Positions 46,463 to 56,027 of a stretch of 64,000 bases of DNA are shown piece by piece; the stretch's first letter is position 1, and the number at the start of each line of letters is the position of its first letter. Source of the DNA: Pseudalkalibacillus hwajinpoensis. GTDB lineage: Bacteria; Bacillota; Bacilli; Bacillales; Guptibacillaceae. Location of the stretch: the NCBI RefSeq assembly GCF_015234585.1, contig NZ_JADFCM010000008.1, forward strand, positions 868,001 through 932,000. Direction: 5' to 3'. The position numbers were made by a program, and so were the translations under genes. The notes below the pieces were generated by a model that worked only from the letters and a program-made list of their open reading frames with translations, had not been told where the DNA came from and made no database searches.

Positions 46463-46497
46463 TAGGACCTCATTTTAACTGAAATGAGGTCCTTTTT
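46463..46497. terminator. Terminator of the opp operon
   Basis: AGGACCTCATTttaactgAAATGAGGTCCTTTTTT hairpin and T-run; also borders the convergent small gene. Confidence 0.9.
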
Positions 46498-46670
46498 TAG
46501 TGCTTTTTATGACGAAATTTTATGACTAGATAACCTATGTAGAGTAGAATTGGAACAATCAGAAATCCTTTTACATAAAGGGATAAGTCAACGGGAAGCG
46601 AATAGTCTACTAAAATAAGTCCGCACAGAATAAAAGTAGAAATAAGCAAACTAATTTTTAATGTGATCAT
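46497..46670 (-). CDS. Small two-helix membrane protein
   Basis: 57 aa (MITLKISLLISTFILC ... VIKFRHKKH) with two hydrophobic segments (about 5-20 and 33-51) and a basic C-terminus. ATG 46670 with GAAAGGAGAG upstream. Its stop lies at the edge of the opp terminator, so the genes share it. No family recognised. Confidence 0.7.
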   Translation of the reverse strand: MITLKISLLISTFILCGLILVDYSLPVDLSLYVKGFLIVPILLYIGYLVIKFRHKKH

Positions 46671-46763
46671 AAACTCTCCTTTCAGAAAAGCTGTAGTTAC
46701 TTTGTTCGTTTTACTGAGATGCCTTTTGTGAAATCATACAAAGCAAAATAGAGGAGGATCCAT

Positions 46764-47162
46764 ATGATTTTTTACACTTACAATTCAGAGTTTGATGAAG
46801 AAACGCTCGAGTCGATTAGATCAGAAAATAGGGCAAGGTTACAGTTACAGCCTTCTTCTCATTCTATCGTATACTTATTTGAAGAAAAAGAACAAAACGT
46901 AGGATATGTGTGGATTGAAACATTTGAAGAGTATGTTGAGGCTGTGGAATTTTTTTATAAAGGCAATGAAAAGAAGAGGTGGGGTTTGTACGAATTTATC
47001 GTTCAATTGGCTTATAAGCAGAAAAAGCAGAGGATTATGATGAGTGTGCCTAATAGTGAGTACGGAATGACTTTTGTAAAGAAGTGGGAAGGGGAGATAA
47101 GGGAAAGGGATGGAAAGGATTTACATATCGAGATCCCTTTCCTGAGCTATAGTGGTTCTTAA
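46764..47162 (+). CDS. Hypothetical protein, possibly GNAT-like
   Basis: 132 aa, acidic, no signal or membrane segment. IVYLFEEKEQNVGYVWIETF and the closing MTFVKKWEGEIRERD loosely recall acetyltransferase strands, but the acetyl-CoA loop (R/QxxGxG/A) is not visible. ATG with AGAGGAGG upstream. Converges with the HD-domain gene, overlapping its end by 4 bases. Function unknown. Confidence 0.65.
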   Translation: MIFYTYNSEFDEETLESIRSENRARLQLQPSSHSIVYLFEEKEQNVGYVWIETFEEYVEAVEFFYKGNEKKRWGLYEFIVQLAYKQKKQRIMMSVPNSEYGMTFVKKWEGEIRERDGKDLHIEIPFLSYSGS

Positions 47163-47695
47163 ACACTTTGCTGCCACTCCTTTTGATTGTTCAAGCTCTG
47201 TTCAATCAAGTGATCGAGTGCAGCGAGCTCATTTCTCGCTTCTTCTTCAGAGATAACTTTATAGTGGTGATTACCACCAGGTTCTTCGTCCGCTTCATCA
47301 GCCATTGCCACTACTTCTTGAAGAGCATTACGGTTTACAGTTCCCATAAAGTAGGAATCCGTGTGGAATAGGATGGCGACGGCAATTTCCTTTGCTGAAA
47401 CTGGATTTTCACCAAGACGTATCAGCATTTTGTGAGCACGCTCAGCCCCTTTGATCGCATGAATATCATTTTGTTTATATAAGTTATAATCCCATTTTCC
47501 ATTTCGGTACCATGTATAGTGACCTATATCATGAAGTAATGCTGCTTTAGTAGCAAGATCAGGATTGACATCATGTTCACTCGCGAAATGATAAGCGTGT
47601 TTGGCCACAGTAATCGCATGAGCCAATCCAGCGCGTTTTAGATACTTTCGTGCAAATGGTAGTTGATAGATATCAGTTAGTGTTACGTTTCTCAT
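47159..47695 (-). CDS. HD-domain phosphohydrolase
   Basis: Metal-dependent phosphohydrolase, probably acting on nucleotides or similar. 178 aa. HD ligands: His in GLAHAITVAKHAY (about 26), His-Asp in LLHDIGHY (about 54-58) and a later Asp in MADEADEEPGG (about 132-136). ATG with GGAGGCC upstream. No neighbour gives the substrate. Confidence 0.8.
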   Translation of the reverse strand: MRNVTLTDIYQLPFARKYLKRAGLAHAITVAKHAYHFASEHDVNPDLATKAALLHDIGHYTWYRNGKWDYNLYKQNDIHAIKGAERAHKMLIRLGENPVSAKEIAVAILFHTDSYFMGTVNRNALQEVVAMADEADEEPGGNHHYKVISEEEARNELAALDHLIEQSLNNQKEWQQSV

Positions 47696-47873
47696 GGTTA
47701 TGGCCTCCTCACCAATCTAAATTTATTTTTCTAAATATCATACCATTTGATAAAAAATAAAGCAATTTATATCGTTCACGAAAAAGACATGAGAAATTTT
47801 ACTGGAAGTTCTTTCAAAGAGCGTTTATTCATCTTATAATAGAGGAGGCAAACTAATAAAGGGGAGAGAAGCT

Positions 47874-49082
47874 GTGCGTATTTTTAATGTGGGGTTGAAA
47901 GGCCTGCTCGCGACAGTTTTGCTTTTTTCTGCTTTTGGGCAATCGGTACAAGCAGATGAAGCATTATCAGCGACAAATCTTAAAGGGATTGAGACAGAAA
48001 AAAAAGAACTAACGTTACCAGATCGACTACCAAGATTCGTTTATGATTCTGGTCTTGATTTCGAATATCCTGATGCAGTTCGAGGTATTTACGTAACAGG
48101 AAATTCTGCAGGTGGAAGTCGATTCAGCAAGCTCACAAAATTTGTGAACTCAACAGACTTAAATGCAATGGTCATCGATATTAAAGATGATTTTGGAAAT
48201 CTTACATATGAACCAAAGAAGGATTCTCCATTAGCAGAGTATGAGATTGGCAAACCTTATATGAAAGATCCTCGCAAGGTTTTAGAAGAGATGGAGAAAA
48301 ACGAGATCTATCCAATCGCGCGAGTAGTTGTATTTAAAGATACAGTGCTTGCAGAAGCAAGACCAGAGCTTTCATACAAAGAAGGTGGCTCTATCTGGAA
48401 AAACGGACGTGGAGAAGCATTCGTAAACCCATTTAAGGAAGAGGTATGGGATTACAATGTTGAAATTGCGATAGAAGCAGCTAAAATGGGCTTCAAAGAA
48501 ATTCAATTTGATTACGTCCGTTTCCCAGAAGGATTTGAAACACGTGAAGACACATTAGAATATTCGATGGGCAAATATGCTGATATGGATATGGACAATG
48601 TTCAAAAACGTGTTGAGGCTGTAACGGACTTTGTAGCATATGCGAATTCAAAACTTGAGCAGTATGATGTTGATGTATCGGTTGATATTTTTGGTTATTC
48701 AGCAACGATTCCTGAAGCGCCTGGTATCGGGCAGAATTTCTCTAAAATTTCTAGTAACGTTGATGTTATTTCATCTATGATTTATCCAAGTCACTGGGGA
48801 TCCTATTTTGGAATTTCAAAGCCTGATCTGGAACCGTATAACTTAATAAATGAGTATGCAAAAGTAGAGAATGAAGTATTAGGCAAGTTGGATGATGCTC
48901 CTACAAGTCGTCCATGGATTCAGGATTTCACTGCAAGTTATCTTGGCAGTGGGAATTACTTGAATTACGGAAAGGCGGAAGTAGAAGCTCAAATTAAAGC
49001 CTTGAAAGATAACGGTATTAATGAATATCTACTTTGGGACGCAAGCAATAGTTATACAAAGAATGTCGACTATACACCGTGA
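47874..49082 (+). CDS. Secreted putative glycoside hydrolase (DUF4015)
   Basis: 402 aa. Signal peptide of about 27 residues ending SVQADEA. The TIM-barrel region starts VRGIYVTGNSAGG (about 69-81) with NAMVIDIKDDFGNLTY (about 100-115). Acidic barrel residues FKEIQFDYVRFPEG (about 204-217) look catalytic; the end reads EYLLWDASNSYT. This is the DUF4015 (putative glycosyl hydrolase) family, with cell-wall or exopolysaccharide substrate unknown. GTG start with GGGGAGAG upstream. Confidence 0.82.
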   Translation: MRIFNVGLKGLLATVLLFSAFGQSVQADEALSATNLKGIETEKKELTLPDRLPRFVYDSGLDFEYPDAVRGIYVTGNSAGGSRFSKLTKFVNSTDLNAMVIDIKDDFGNLTYEPKKDSPLAEYEIGKPYMKDPRKVLEEMEKNEIYPIARVVVFKDTVLAEARPELSYKEGGSIWKNGRGEAFVNPFKEEVWDYNVEIAIEAAKMGFKEIQFDYVRFPEGFETREDTLEYSMGKYADMDMDNVQKRVEAVTDFVAYANSKLEQYDVDVSVDIFGYSATIPEAPGIGQNFSKISSNVDVISSMIYPSHWGSYFGISKPDLEPYNLINEYAKVENEVLGKLDDAPTSRPWIQDFTASYLGSGNYLNYGKAEVEAQIKALKDNGINEYLLWDASNSYTKNVDYTP

Positions 49083-49089
49083 TACGTAA

Positions 49090-49125
49090 AGAAAAGGATT
49101 GCCTCTGAAGGCAATCCTTTTTCTC
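49090..49125 (+). terminator. Terminator after the DUF4015 gene
   Basis: AAAGGATTGCCtctgaAGGCAATCCTTTTT hairpin and T-run. Confidence 0.85.
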
Positions 49126-49165
49126 TATATACGATTCCCTTCCCGCTAACGCTCAATGCGCTAGT

Positions 49166-49345
49166 TTAGAATGAATCTTTCGTTAAGTTCCTCCAGTTTT
49201 TCTGACTATCTTCTAAAGGGTGTTGGAAGGAGGATTTTTGTTTAGAAAAAAGGAAACGGCCTGATGCATTTAAGAAGATAGCAATAAATGCTGTGAAGCT
49301 AATGAGTAGAATAGCGAGCATGATAAACTCAGCAAAAAAGTTCAT
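49166..49345 (-). CDS. Small single-pass membrane protein
   Basis: 59 aa. One hydrophobic helix (about 4-26, FAEFIMLAILLISFTAFIAI) then a polar cytosolic tail with Lys, Ser and Trp. ATG 49345 has AAGGAGG upstream; the longer frame to 49363 includes that ribosome site. Family not recognised. Confidence 0.65.
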   Translation of the reverse strand: MNFFAEFIMLAILLISFTAFIAIFLNASGRFLFSKQKSSFQHPLEDSQKNWRNLTKDSF

Positions 49346-49501
49346 TTCATTCCTCCTTAGCATGTTTGATATTAGTGTACAGTATGTTTACATAACTGAG
49401 AAGAGGGGAAAATAACTACTGCCTTATCTAGCTTAGCACTATTTTACTGGATAAATGTGTTATACTATTAGTGACGAATTAATTTAAAAGGGAGTAGATC
49501 A

Positions 49502-50065
49502 ATGAACTGGTATGAGAAGCTGAAGCAATATTTCCCCATTGAAGAGATGAAATCAAAAGAGCATATGGACTTACTGCTTGAAGAAAAAGGTGACATTTAC
49601 AATAAGGACGAGGGACCGCACCATGTTCTAATGTATGCCGATCTTCCTGATTTCATATTCGTGGATTATATTTTCGTTTCCAAGGATGCCAGAGGTCAGG
49701 GGCTAGGAAAGAAATTAATTGAAGAACTTAAAGGAAAGAATAAGCCAATTATCCTCGAGGTAGAGCCTGTTGATTATGATGAAACGGATACTGAAAAAAG
49801 ACAGCGCTTTTATTTGAGAGAAGGATTTAAACACGCGAAGTCAATTGGCTACCGAAGAAGATCTCTTGCTACAAACGAGATCAATGAAATGGAAATTCTT
49901 TTCTGGTCTCCAAACGAAGCTGGTGAGAAAGAAATTTACGAAGCGATGAAGCATACGTATCAGGAGATTCATACTTACAAAGATATGCAGTTGTATGGTG
50001 AGTCTTATCAGCCTGTTGAGGAAGTACTGAGTCTTAAAGAAGATAAGGAACTCATTGAAGAGTAA
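49502..50065 (+). CDS. yjbC: GNAT acetyltransferase YjbC
   Basis: 187 aa. MNWYEKLKQYFPIEEMKSKE and the acetyl-CoA loop DARGQGLGKKLIEELK (about 62-77) match my memory of YjbC, which in B. subtilis is cotranscribed with spx and linked to salt/stress survival. IGYRRRSLATNE is another YjbC hallmark. ATG with GGGAG upstream. Here spx lies 4.8 kb away, beyond an efflux operon. Confidence 0.88.
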   Translation: MNWYEKLKQYFPIEEMKSKEHMDLLLEEKGDIYNKDEGPHHVLMYADLPDFIFVDYIFVSKDARGQGLGKKLIEELKGKNKPIILEVEPVDYDETDTEKRQRFYLREGFKHAKSIGYRRRSLATNEINEMEILFWSPNEAGEKEIYEAMKHTYQEIHTYKDMQLYGESYQPVEEVLSLKEDKELIEE

Positions 50066-50098
50066 GAGTATTGTTTTCGATCAGGAGGGAACCTTCTT

Positions 50099-50227
50099 AT
50101 GAAGAATCGTGAGAAGAAAAAGCAAAAGAAGCGCGAATGGTTGAAGGATTTATTGAAACGACGTTGGAAAACCTGGAAACCGCAGTCTTCGAAAGAGCCC
50201 GCCTCAAATACGAGAACATCAGCTTAA
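50099..50227 (+). CDS. Small highly basic protein
   Basis: 42 aa, MKNREKKKQKKREWLKDLLK then RRWKTWKPQ and a Ser/Thr tail; about 16 Lys/Arg and four Trp. ATG 50099 with AGGAGGG upstream, 33 bases after yjbC, so likely cotranscribed. It could be an RNA-binding or ribosome-associated peptide; no family recognised. Confidence 0.55.
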   Translation: MKNREKKKQKKREWLKDLLKRRWKTWKPQSSKEPASNTRTSA

Positions 50228-50237
50228 AGAACGTAAC

Positions 50238-50275
50238 AAAAAACCGAAAGCCTCAGCTGGCTTTCGGTTTTTTCT
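50238..50275. terminator. Bidirectional terminator between yjbC and the RND gene
   Basis: AAAACCGAAAGCCtcagctGGCTTTCGGTTTT with A and T runs on both sides. Confidence 0.88.
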
Positions 50276-53200
50276 ATTCATTTGTTTCTAATTTTTTATC
50301 CAATCGTTGCTGACGACGTAGATCAATCAAGTAATAAACAACAGGAATAAATACTAATGTTATAAACGTTGCTACACTCAATCCGAATACGATGACGATG
50401 GCCATCGGTTGCTGAATTTCTGTACCTTCACCAAACCCGAATGATAAAGGAACTAGACCTAGAATCGTCGTTAAAGCTGTCATTAAAATCGGTCTTAAGC
50501 GAATGGGTCCTGCTTCTAAAATCGCTTCACGAGTTCCCATCCCTGTTTCACGAAGCTTATTAATATAATCAACGAGAACAATCGCATTATTGACTACAAT
50601 TCCCGTTAAAATGAGCATACCAACGAGCGAACCTACTCCAAGAGGCTGGAAGGAAATAAGTAGGCCAAATATAATCCCGATTGCTGTAAGCGGAACAGAG
50701 AACATAATGATAAATGGATAGAGAAACGATTCAAACTGTCCTGCCATAACCATATAAACAAGAACAATGGCAAGAGCAAGAGCGCCTGACAATTTAAAGA
50801 AAGCATCATTCATTTGTTCATCTTGTCCACCAAAAGTAATTTTATATGAATTACCAGGGAGCGGAACGTCTTTGACTAGTTTTTCGCGAATTTCATCTGT
50901 TACCGTTCCAAGATCTCGACCCAATAGACTCGCTGTTACTTCTACTTGTCTTAATCGATCCGAACGTGTAATTTCCGACGGACCAAGACCCCGTTTAATT
51001 TCGGCAACAGCAGAAAGGGGGATTTTTTCCCCAGTTTGAGTCTCGATTAATAGGCTAGATAGAGAATCAAGGGAATCTGTATATTTATCTTCAACTGCTA
51101 AGCGAATATCTAATTGATTGCCATCTCTTGCAAGATTGCTTGCTACAAGTCCTTTTGTGGCATTAGAAATCGTTGTTGAAATTTGTGAGCTACCTATTCC
51201 ATAGCTCGCAGCCTTCTCACGATCGATTAGAATTTGAACTTCTGGATTATTGGATTCGATACTCGAAGTTGGTTCTCTTACCCCATCGACTTCTGATAAG
51301 CTCTCCATCACATCATCCGAAAGTTCTTTCAAAACATCAAGCTCAGGTCCGATGATGTTAATTGAAATAGGATCAGCGCTAAATCCAGAATCACTGGCAG
51401 ATACAGAAATATCGGCGTTCGGTATACCTTTAAGCTTCTTTCGTATATCTTCAGCTACTTCTAAGTCAGATTGATCTCGCTCATTGATTGGAACGAGCAG
51501 AACGCTGTAGCTAGCCCGGTTCGTTTGACTGCCAGCTCCAACACTAAAGTTGTCGGTTCCTCCAGCTGTTAAATAGGATAGATCAACTTCAGGAATCGAC
51601 TTTAAGACGTTATCAATTTCCTCTGTGACGGTTTCAGTGGCGTCAAGAGAGCTTCCTGCAGGAAGGTTCGCTGATATATTCACAAAGCTCTGATCCTGTG
51701 CAGGAAGGAATTCTGTCCCAATAAAAGGCGTTCCAGCTGCTGAAATAGCAAGGAGCAGAACGGTAAAGCCGATTGTTTTTTTAGGATGAGACAGTGTTTT
51801 ATCTAATACTCGACGATACCAATTATTAACCCGATCAAATTTAAGTTGAAAAATCGATTTCGATTCGTTTCGGTTCATCAGAAGAGATGATAACAATGGC
51901 ACAATAATAAGTGCTGTAAATAGTGACGCTAATAGTGAGAAGGTAACAGCAAGCGCTAATGGTTTAAAGAGCTGGGCAGCGAGCCCAGTAACAAACACAA
52001 TTGGTAAGAAAACGACAACTGTAGTGAGTGTAGATGCAATGATTGCACTACCAACTTCTTTCGTACCATCTACTGCCGCTTCTTTAAGTGATTTACCTTC
52101 CTGCCTTAGTCGGTAAATGTTTTCTAGAATAACAATAGAGTTGTCTACCATCATTCCAACTCCGAGCGCGAGGCCGCCTAGTGTTAGGAGGTTGATGGTT
52201 TGACCTGAGAAATACATTAAAATAAATGCACCTACGATAGAAATAGGTATGGATAAACCAATAATTAGCGTACTGCGAATATTGCGTAAGAACAGATATA
52301 GAACGGCAGCAGCTAAAAGACTTCCAATAATAATATTCCATACAACAGCACGGATTGACTGATTAATAAATTTCGCCTGGTCGAATACGGTTTTAATTTC
52401 CATGCTTTCTGGTAGGGAAGGCTGAATTTCTTCAAGCTTCTCATTAATTTGCTTCACTACTTGAACGGTGTTTGCTCCAGATTGCTTTTGGATTGAAAAA
52501 CCAATCGCCGGCTCACCATTTAAGAAACTTTCTTGAACGGCAGGTTTCATCATTTCTTCGATTTCAACGAGCTGATTAAGCTTGACGGTACCATTCTGTG
52601 TTGGAACGGATAAGTTTTTCAAATCATCAACGGATTTAAACTCTCCTGTTACGCGAAGAGGCAGGTTTTTATTCTCTGTTTCAATAGATCCGCTTGGTAA
52701 GTTAAGATTTTCTGATCCAATGAGCTGCTGTAAGTTTGTAAGGGTGACGCCATATTGACTTAATTTATCTGGATCAGCAGTTAATCTAATCTCCTTCTCT
52801 AGCTGACCTTCAATCGTAACAGCTGCAACCCCTGGTACTGAGTCAAGTGAAGGTTTAATTTGATCTTCAATTACTTTTTTTACTGCAGTAAGATCTTCCT
52901 CCGATCCAGCCACTCCAAGTTGCATGATAGGAATATCACTTGGATTAAAACGCAATACTTTAGGAATTGGTACTTCAGAAGGGAGAGAGTCTCTAACTGC
53001 ATCAATTTGTTCCCTCATATTTAACGTAGCAAAATCCATATCTGTTCCCCATTCGAATGAAACGAGGATCAGTGCACCACCATTTTGTGAGACGGACGAT
53101 ATACTTTCGACATTCGGTAGGGTTCCCATCACGTTCTCAAGAGGGGAGGCTAGTAAGTTCTCAACTTCTTCAGGACCAGCACCATCATATGTAACCGTTA

Positions 53201-53339
53201 CGGCTGCCACAGGGAAAGTTAGATCAGGAAACAGATCAACTGGCATGTTACGTAGTGATACTGTTCCGATAATGAGGATGAAAATAATCACCATCCCCAT
53301 AGCAATTGGACGAAAGACGGAAAGCTTAGCAATATTCAT
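50274..53339 (-). CDS. RND-family efflux transporter (SwrC/AcrB type)
   Basis: Proton-driven inner-membrane pump, 1021 aa, 12 helices with two large extracellular loops. N-terminal SVFRPIAMGMVIIFILIIGT is helix 1. The helix-4 region GGLALGVGMMVDNSIVILEN (about 389-408) carries the conserved Asp, and C-terminal GMLILTGIVVNNAIVLVDYI (about 932-951) is typical. Resembles B. subtilis SwrC (YerP), which exports surfactin and confers acriflavine resistance. It lies 11 bases after its membrane-fusion partner. Substrate unknown. Confidence 0.92.
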   Translation of the reverse strand: MNIAKLSVFRPIAMGMVIIFILIIGTVSLRNMPVDLFPDLTFPVAAVTVTYDGAGPEEVENLLASPLENVMGTLPNVESISSVSQNGGALILVSFEWGTDMDFATLNMREQIDAVRDSLPSEVPIPKVLRFNPSDIPIMQLGVAGSEEDLTAVKKVIEDQIKPSLDSVPGVAAVTIEGQLEKEIRLTADPDKLSQYGVTLTNLQQLIGSENLNLPSGSIETENKNLPLRVTGEFKSVDDLKNLSVPTQNGTVKLNQLVEIEEMMKPAVQESFLNGEPAIGFSIQKQSGANTVQVVKQINEKLEEIQPSLPESMEIKTVFDQAKFINQSIRAVVWNIIIGSLLAAAVLYLFLRNIRSTLIIGLSIPISIVGAFILMYFSGQTINLLTLGGLALGVGMMVDNSIVILENIYRLRQEGKSLKEAAVDGTKEVGSAIIASTLTTVVVFLPIVFVTGLAAQLFKPLALAVTFSLLASLFTALIIVPLLSSLLMNRNESKSIFQLKFDRVNNWYRRVLDKTLSHPKKTIGFTVLLLAISAAGTPFIGTEFLPAQDQSFVNISANLPAGSSLDATETVTEEIDNVLKSIPEVDLSYLTAGGTDNFSVGAGSQTNRASYSVLLVPINERDQSDLEVAEDIRKKLKGIPNADISVSASDSGFSADPISINIIGPELDVLKELSDDVMESLSEVDGVREPTSSIESNNPEVQILIDREKAASYGIGSSQISTTISNATKGLVASNLARDGNQLDIRLAVEDKYTDSLDSLSSLLIETQTGEKIPLSAVAEIKRGLGPSEITRSDRLRQVEVTASLLGRDLGTVTDEIREKLVKDVPLPGNSYKITFGGQDEQMNDAFFKLSGALALAIVLVYMVMAGQFESFLYPFIIMFSVPLTAIGIIFGLLISFQPLGVGSLVGMLILTGIVVNNAIVLVDYINKLRETGMGTREAILEAGPIRLRPILMTALTTILGLVPLSFGFGEGTEIQQPMAIVIVFGLSVATFITLVFIPVVYYLIDLRRQQRLDKKLETNE

Positions 53340-53350
53340 GTGTGTTCAAC

Positions 53351-54553
53351 TCACTTCTGTACCTGGATTTCAGATGCTTCGTTTAAACGATCTTTACCTT
53401 TAGTGATGACTTTATCACCTTTTGAGAGACCGTTTGTAATTTGGATGCTTTCATCAGTCTCTGCTCCGAGCTCGACGTTAACTTGTTTCACTTTCTTTCC
53501 TTGTGGTGCGTAAACATACGTTTCATCATCACCATAGATAATTGCATCCTTAGGGACAGTTACAGCGTTCTCTATGACATCTGTTTGTATGGTCGCAGTT
53601 GCTTTCATACCACCTTTGATTTTCAAATCTTTGTTTTCAATTGGAATCTCAATTAGAAATGAACCCGTTTGTTCATTTGCTGTAGGTGGGGTCGCTTTTA
53701 ACTTCCCATCAAAAGAACCATCGACACCGTCAAAAGTGATCTTCACTTCCTGATCTTTTTGTAACTGTGTAATTTGAAAGCTATTTACTTGAAAGGCAGC
53801 TTTAATCGGATTTAAATTAACGACGACCGCAAGCGGGGTGCTTGGCACTGCTGCAGCATTTTCTTCAGCATTGATTTGAGAAACGATCCCATTTATAGGT
53901 GATTCAATTGTAGTTGCATTTAGAACGTCCCTTGCCTGGTTAAGGCTAGCTTTCGTTTCGGACAACTGTGTTTCAAGCTGTGTCACATTACCTGCTGACA
54001 TTGAAGGAACCTGGGCTGCAGCTTGGGATAATTGTGCCTGCTTTATGGTTACTTCAAGACTTTCCTTTAAAACATCAGCAGCTGTCACTTCTTCTGAATC
54101 AAGTTCATTAAGTAGCTGCTTAGATCGTTCGAGTGACGCATTTAATTCAGATTGAAGATTCTTTAACTCTTGAGCACTTTTTTCTGCTTGTCCAGACAAT
54201 TCTTGAGCCTGGCTAACGGCTTTTTCAAGCTCATTGACCGCATTCGTTAGCTGGTTGACATTTTCTCTCGCTGTAGAATCGTCGAGAGAAGCAATGAGAT
54301 CACCTTTTTCCACAGTGCTCCCAACAGTCACGTTAATTTCTTTTACCTCGAGCGGGGAAGGGGCAGCGAGCGGGATCGTCACTCCAGGAGTAGCTTGTCC
54401 GGCTAATTCAAGTTCATTCGAAATGTTTTTTTGCTGAGCAGTAGCGACTTCAACTGGAATCGGTTCATTTGAAGTTTCTTCATTTGTAATTTCCTGTGTC
54501 GTACAAGCGCTTGCAAAGACGAGCATACTTACAAGAAACAGAGCCTTTTTCAT
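53351..54553 (-). CDS. RND efflux membrane-fusion lipoprotein
   Basis: Adaptor for the RND pump. 400 aa. Lipoprotein signal with ASAC (residues 14-17), then a lipoyl-like half (VTVGSTVEKGDLIASLDDS, about 72-90), a long helical coiled coil (about 90-185), the second lipoyl half and beta-barrel domains. The lipidated N-terminus suits a Gram-positive surface. ATG 54553 with GAGGTGA upstream; first gene of the two-gene minus-strand operon. Confidence 0.9.
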   Translation of the reverse strand: MKKALFLVSMLVFASACTTQEITNEETSNEPIPVEVATAQQKNISNELELAGQATPGVTIPLAAPSPLEVKEINVTVGSTVEKGDLIASLDDSTARENVNQLTNAVNELEKAVSQAQELSGQAEKSAQELKNLQSELNASLERSKQLLNELDSEEVTAADVLKESLEVTIKQAQLSQAAAQVPSMSAGNVTQLETQLSETKASLNQARDVLNATTIESPINGIVSQINAEENAAAVPSTPLAVVVNLNPIKAAFQVNSFQITQLQKDQEVKITFDGVDGSFDGKLKATPPTANEQTGSFLIEIPIENKDLKIKGGMKATATIQTDVIENAVTVPKDAIIYGDDETYVYAPQGKKVKQVNVELGAETDESIQITNGLSKGDKVITKGKDRLNEASEIQVQK

Positions 54554-54767
54554 ATTATTCACCTCAGAATTAGTGTATCTCTTACGAATCGTATCATGTG
54601 AAGGAAACTTTTTTCAGATAAAATTCAAACATTTTTAAACAATAAAGGTTTGGGAGAGTAAAGAAGGGGTATATAGGAGTTAGACTTAACATTAAATTAT
54701 TTGTATAGTTATTGTATAGCTTTTATGTAATTTTTGTCATCCTCTATTTATTTGATAAGAATTGTAG

Positions 54768-54773
54768 TATAAT
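54768..54773 (+). promoter_or_regulatory. Possible -10 element of spx
   Basis: TATAAT 69 bases before the spx ATG in AT-rich DNA. No convincing -35 at 17 bases, so only the -10 is offered. B. subtilis spx has several promoters. Confidence 0.35.
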
Positions 54774-54841
54774 ACAAATTGTGAAAAGATAATTTTTCTA
54801 ATGTAGATTTGACGTTTACTTATAGAAAGGAGCAATTCCTT

Positions 54842-55237
54842 ATGGTAACACTCTATACATCACCAAGCTGCACATCTTGTCGAAAAGCGAAGGCGTGGTT
54901 GCAGGAGCACGATATTCCGTTTACAGAACGTAATATTTTTTCTGAACCTCTTACTATTGAAGAAGTGAAAGAAATTTTACGTATGACTGAAGACGGAACA
55001 GATGAAATTATATCAACTCGCTCAAAAACTTTCCAGGAATTGAACTTAAATCTTGATACGGTTTCTTTACAGGAATTGTTTGAGCTAATTAGCGAGCATC
55101 CAGGATTGCTTCGCCGTCCAATCATTTTGGATGAAAAAAGACTCCAGGTTGGTTATAACGAAGATGAAATTCGTCGTTTCCTACCTCGCAAGGTTCGTAC
55201 TTTTCAACTTCAAGAGGCACAGCGTCTCGTTAACTAA
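54842..55237 (+). CDS. spx: Redox stress regulator Spx
   Basis: ArsC-like protein that binds the RNA polymerase alpha C-terminal domain and redirects transcription under thiol stress. 131 aa, exactly the usual length. Redox switch Cys10-x-x-Cys13 ([13 protein letters not shown]); [20 protein letters not shown] (about 90-109) is conserved. ATG 54842 with AAAGGAGC upstream. SpxH, which delivers it to ClpXP, is encoded at 60634. Confidence 0.96.
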   Translation: MVTLYTSPSCTSCRKAKAWLQEHDIPFTERNIFSEPLTIEEVKEILRMTEDGTDEIISTRSKTFQELNLNLDTVSLQELFELISEHPGLLRRPIILDEKRLQVGYNEDEIRRFLPRKVRTFQLQEAQRLVN

Positions 55238-55306
55238 TTAGCTTGTAGTAATGATCCTCGGTTTCAATTCATTCGAGTTAAATGTTCATTAACATAGCTA
55301 CCTAAT

Positions 55307-55343
55307 AAAAACTTCTACAGGATCTCCTGTAGAAGTTTTTTTG
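55307..55343. terminator. Bidirectional terminator between spx and yjbE
   Basis: AAACTTCTACAGGatCTCCTGTAGAAGTTTTTTT hairpin with A and T runs. Confidence 0.88.
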
Positions 55344-55349
55344 TGGCTC

Positions 55350-56027
55350 TTAATGAATGTAAAGAATGTTTCCTTTCACCTTCTTTACTAACCATCCTCC
55401 AACAATCACAACGAGAAGAAAAATAATCTCGGTGGCCACTTCCATGGAAGGGTATGTATAAAAGAAGGTTTTTAATTCTGCTGCGCTTGTTAACATCCTT
55501 GCAGAGGTAAAAGCTAAAATGCCTGCACCAATATAAATTAATACAGGAAAATGATCAAGGGCATGCATGATCATTCGACTCCCCCATACGATAATAGGGA
55601 TAGAGATGAATAATCCAAAAACGACAAGCGGCAGTTTCCCCTCGGATGCACCAGCGATCGCTAGTACATTATCGAGCCCCATAATGAGATCTGCTATGAC
55701 GATGGTTCGAATGGCTCCCCAAAACGAAAAGGTGGATTGGACCGTTTCATTACTTTCGCTATCGATTACCAACTTGAAGGAAATGTAGAGAAGAAAGAGG
55801 CTACCAACAATTAATAAGAAAGGGAGCATCAATAAATAGACAGCGACAATGGTTAGTGCTATTCTAAGTCCAACAGCAATGGCTGTTCCCATCATGATAG
55901 CTTTGTTGCGATGAGAATCGGGGAGATTACGACACGCGAGGGCGATTACAACTGCGTTGTCACCACCTAGGACGATATCAATACCGATAATAAACAGAAT
56001 CTGAGTCATGGTTTCTAAGGTAAGCAA
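55350..56027 (-). CDS. yjbE: TerC-family membrane protein
   Basis: Seven-helix TerC family transporter; relatives YceF and YkoY export Mn2+ or metallate exoenzymes. 225 aa. Metal-site motifs IGIDIVLGGDNAVVIALA (about 14-31) and IADLIMGLDNVLAIAG (about 110-125) are intact. TTG 56027 with GGAG 8 bases upstream fits the family N-terminus better than GTG 56036. No yybP-ykoY manganese riboswitch was seen upstream. Located between spx and mecA as in B. subtilis. Confidence 0.85.
   Translation of the reverse strand: MLTLETMTQILFIIGIDIVLGGDNAVVIALACRNLPDSHRNKAIMMGTAIAVGLRIALTIVAVYLLMLPFLLIVGSLFLLYISFKLVIDSESNETVQSTFSFWGAIRTIVIADLIMGLDNVLAIAGASEGKLPLVVFGLFISIPIIVWGSRMIMHALDHFPVLIYIGAGILAFTSARMLTSAAELKTFFYTYPSMEVATEIIFLLVVIVGGWLVKKVKGNILYIH

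Noticed and set aside
50767..51474. Plus-strand open frames inside the RND gene
   Set aside because: Shadows of the well-supported minus-strand transporter; no ribosome sites or family resemblance.
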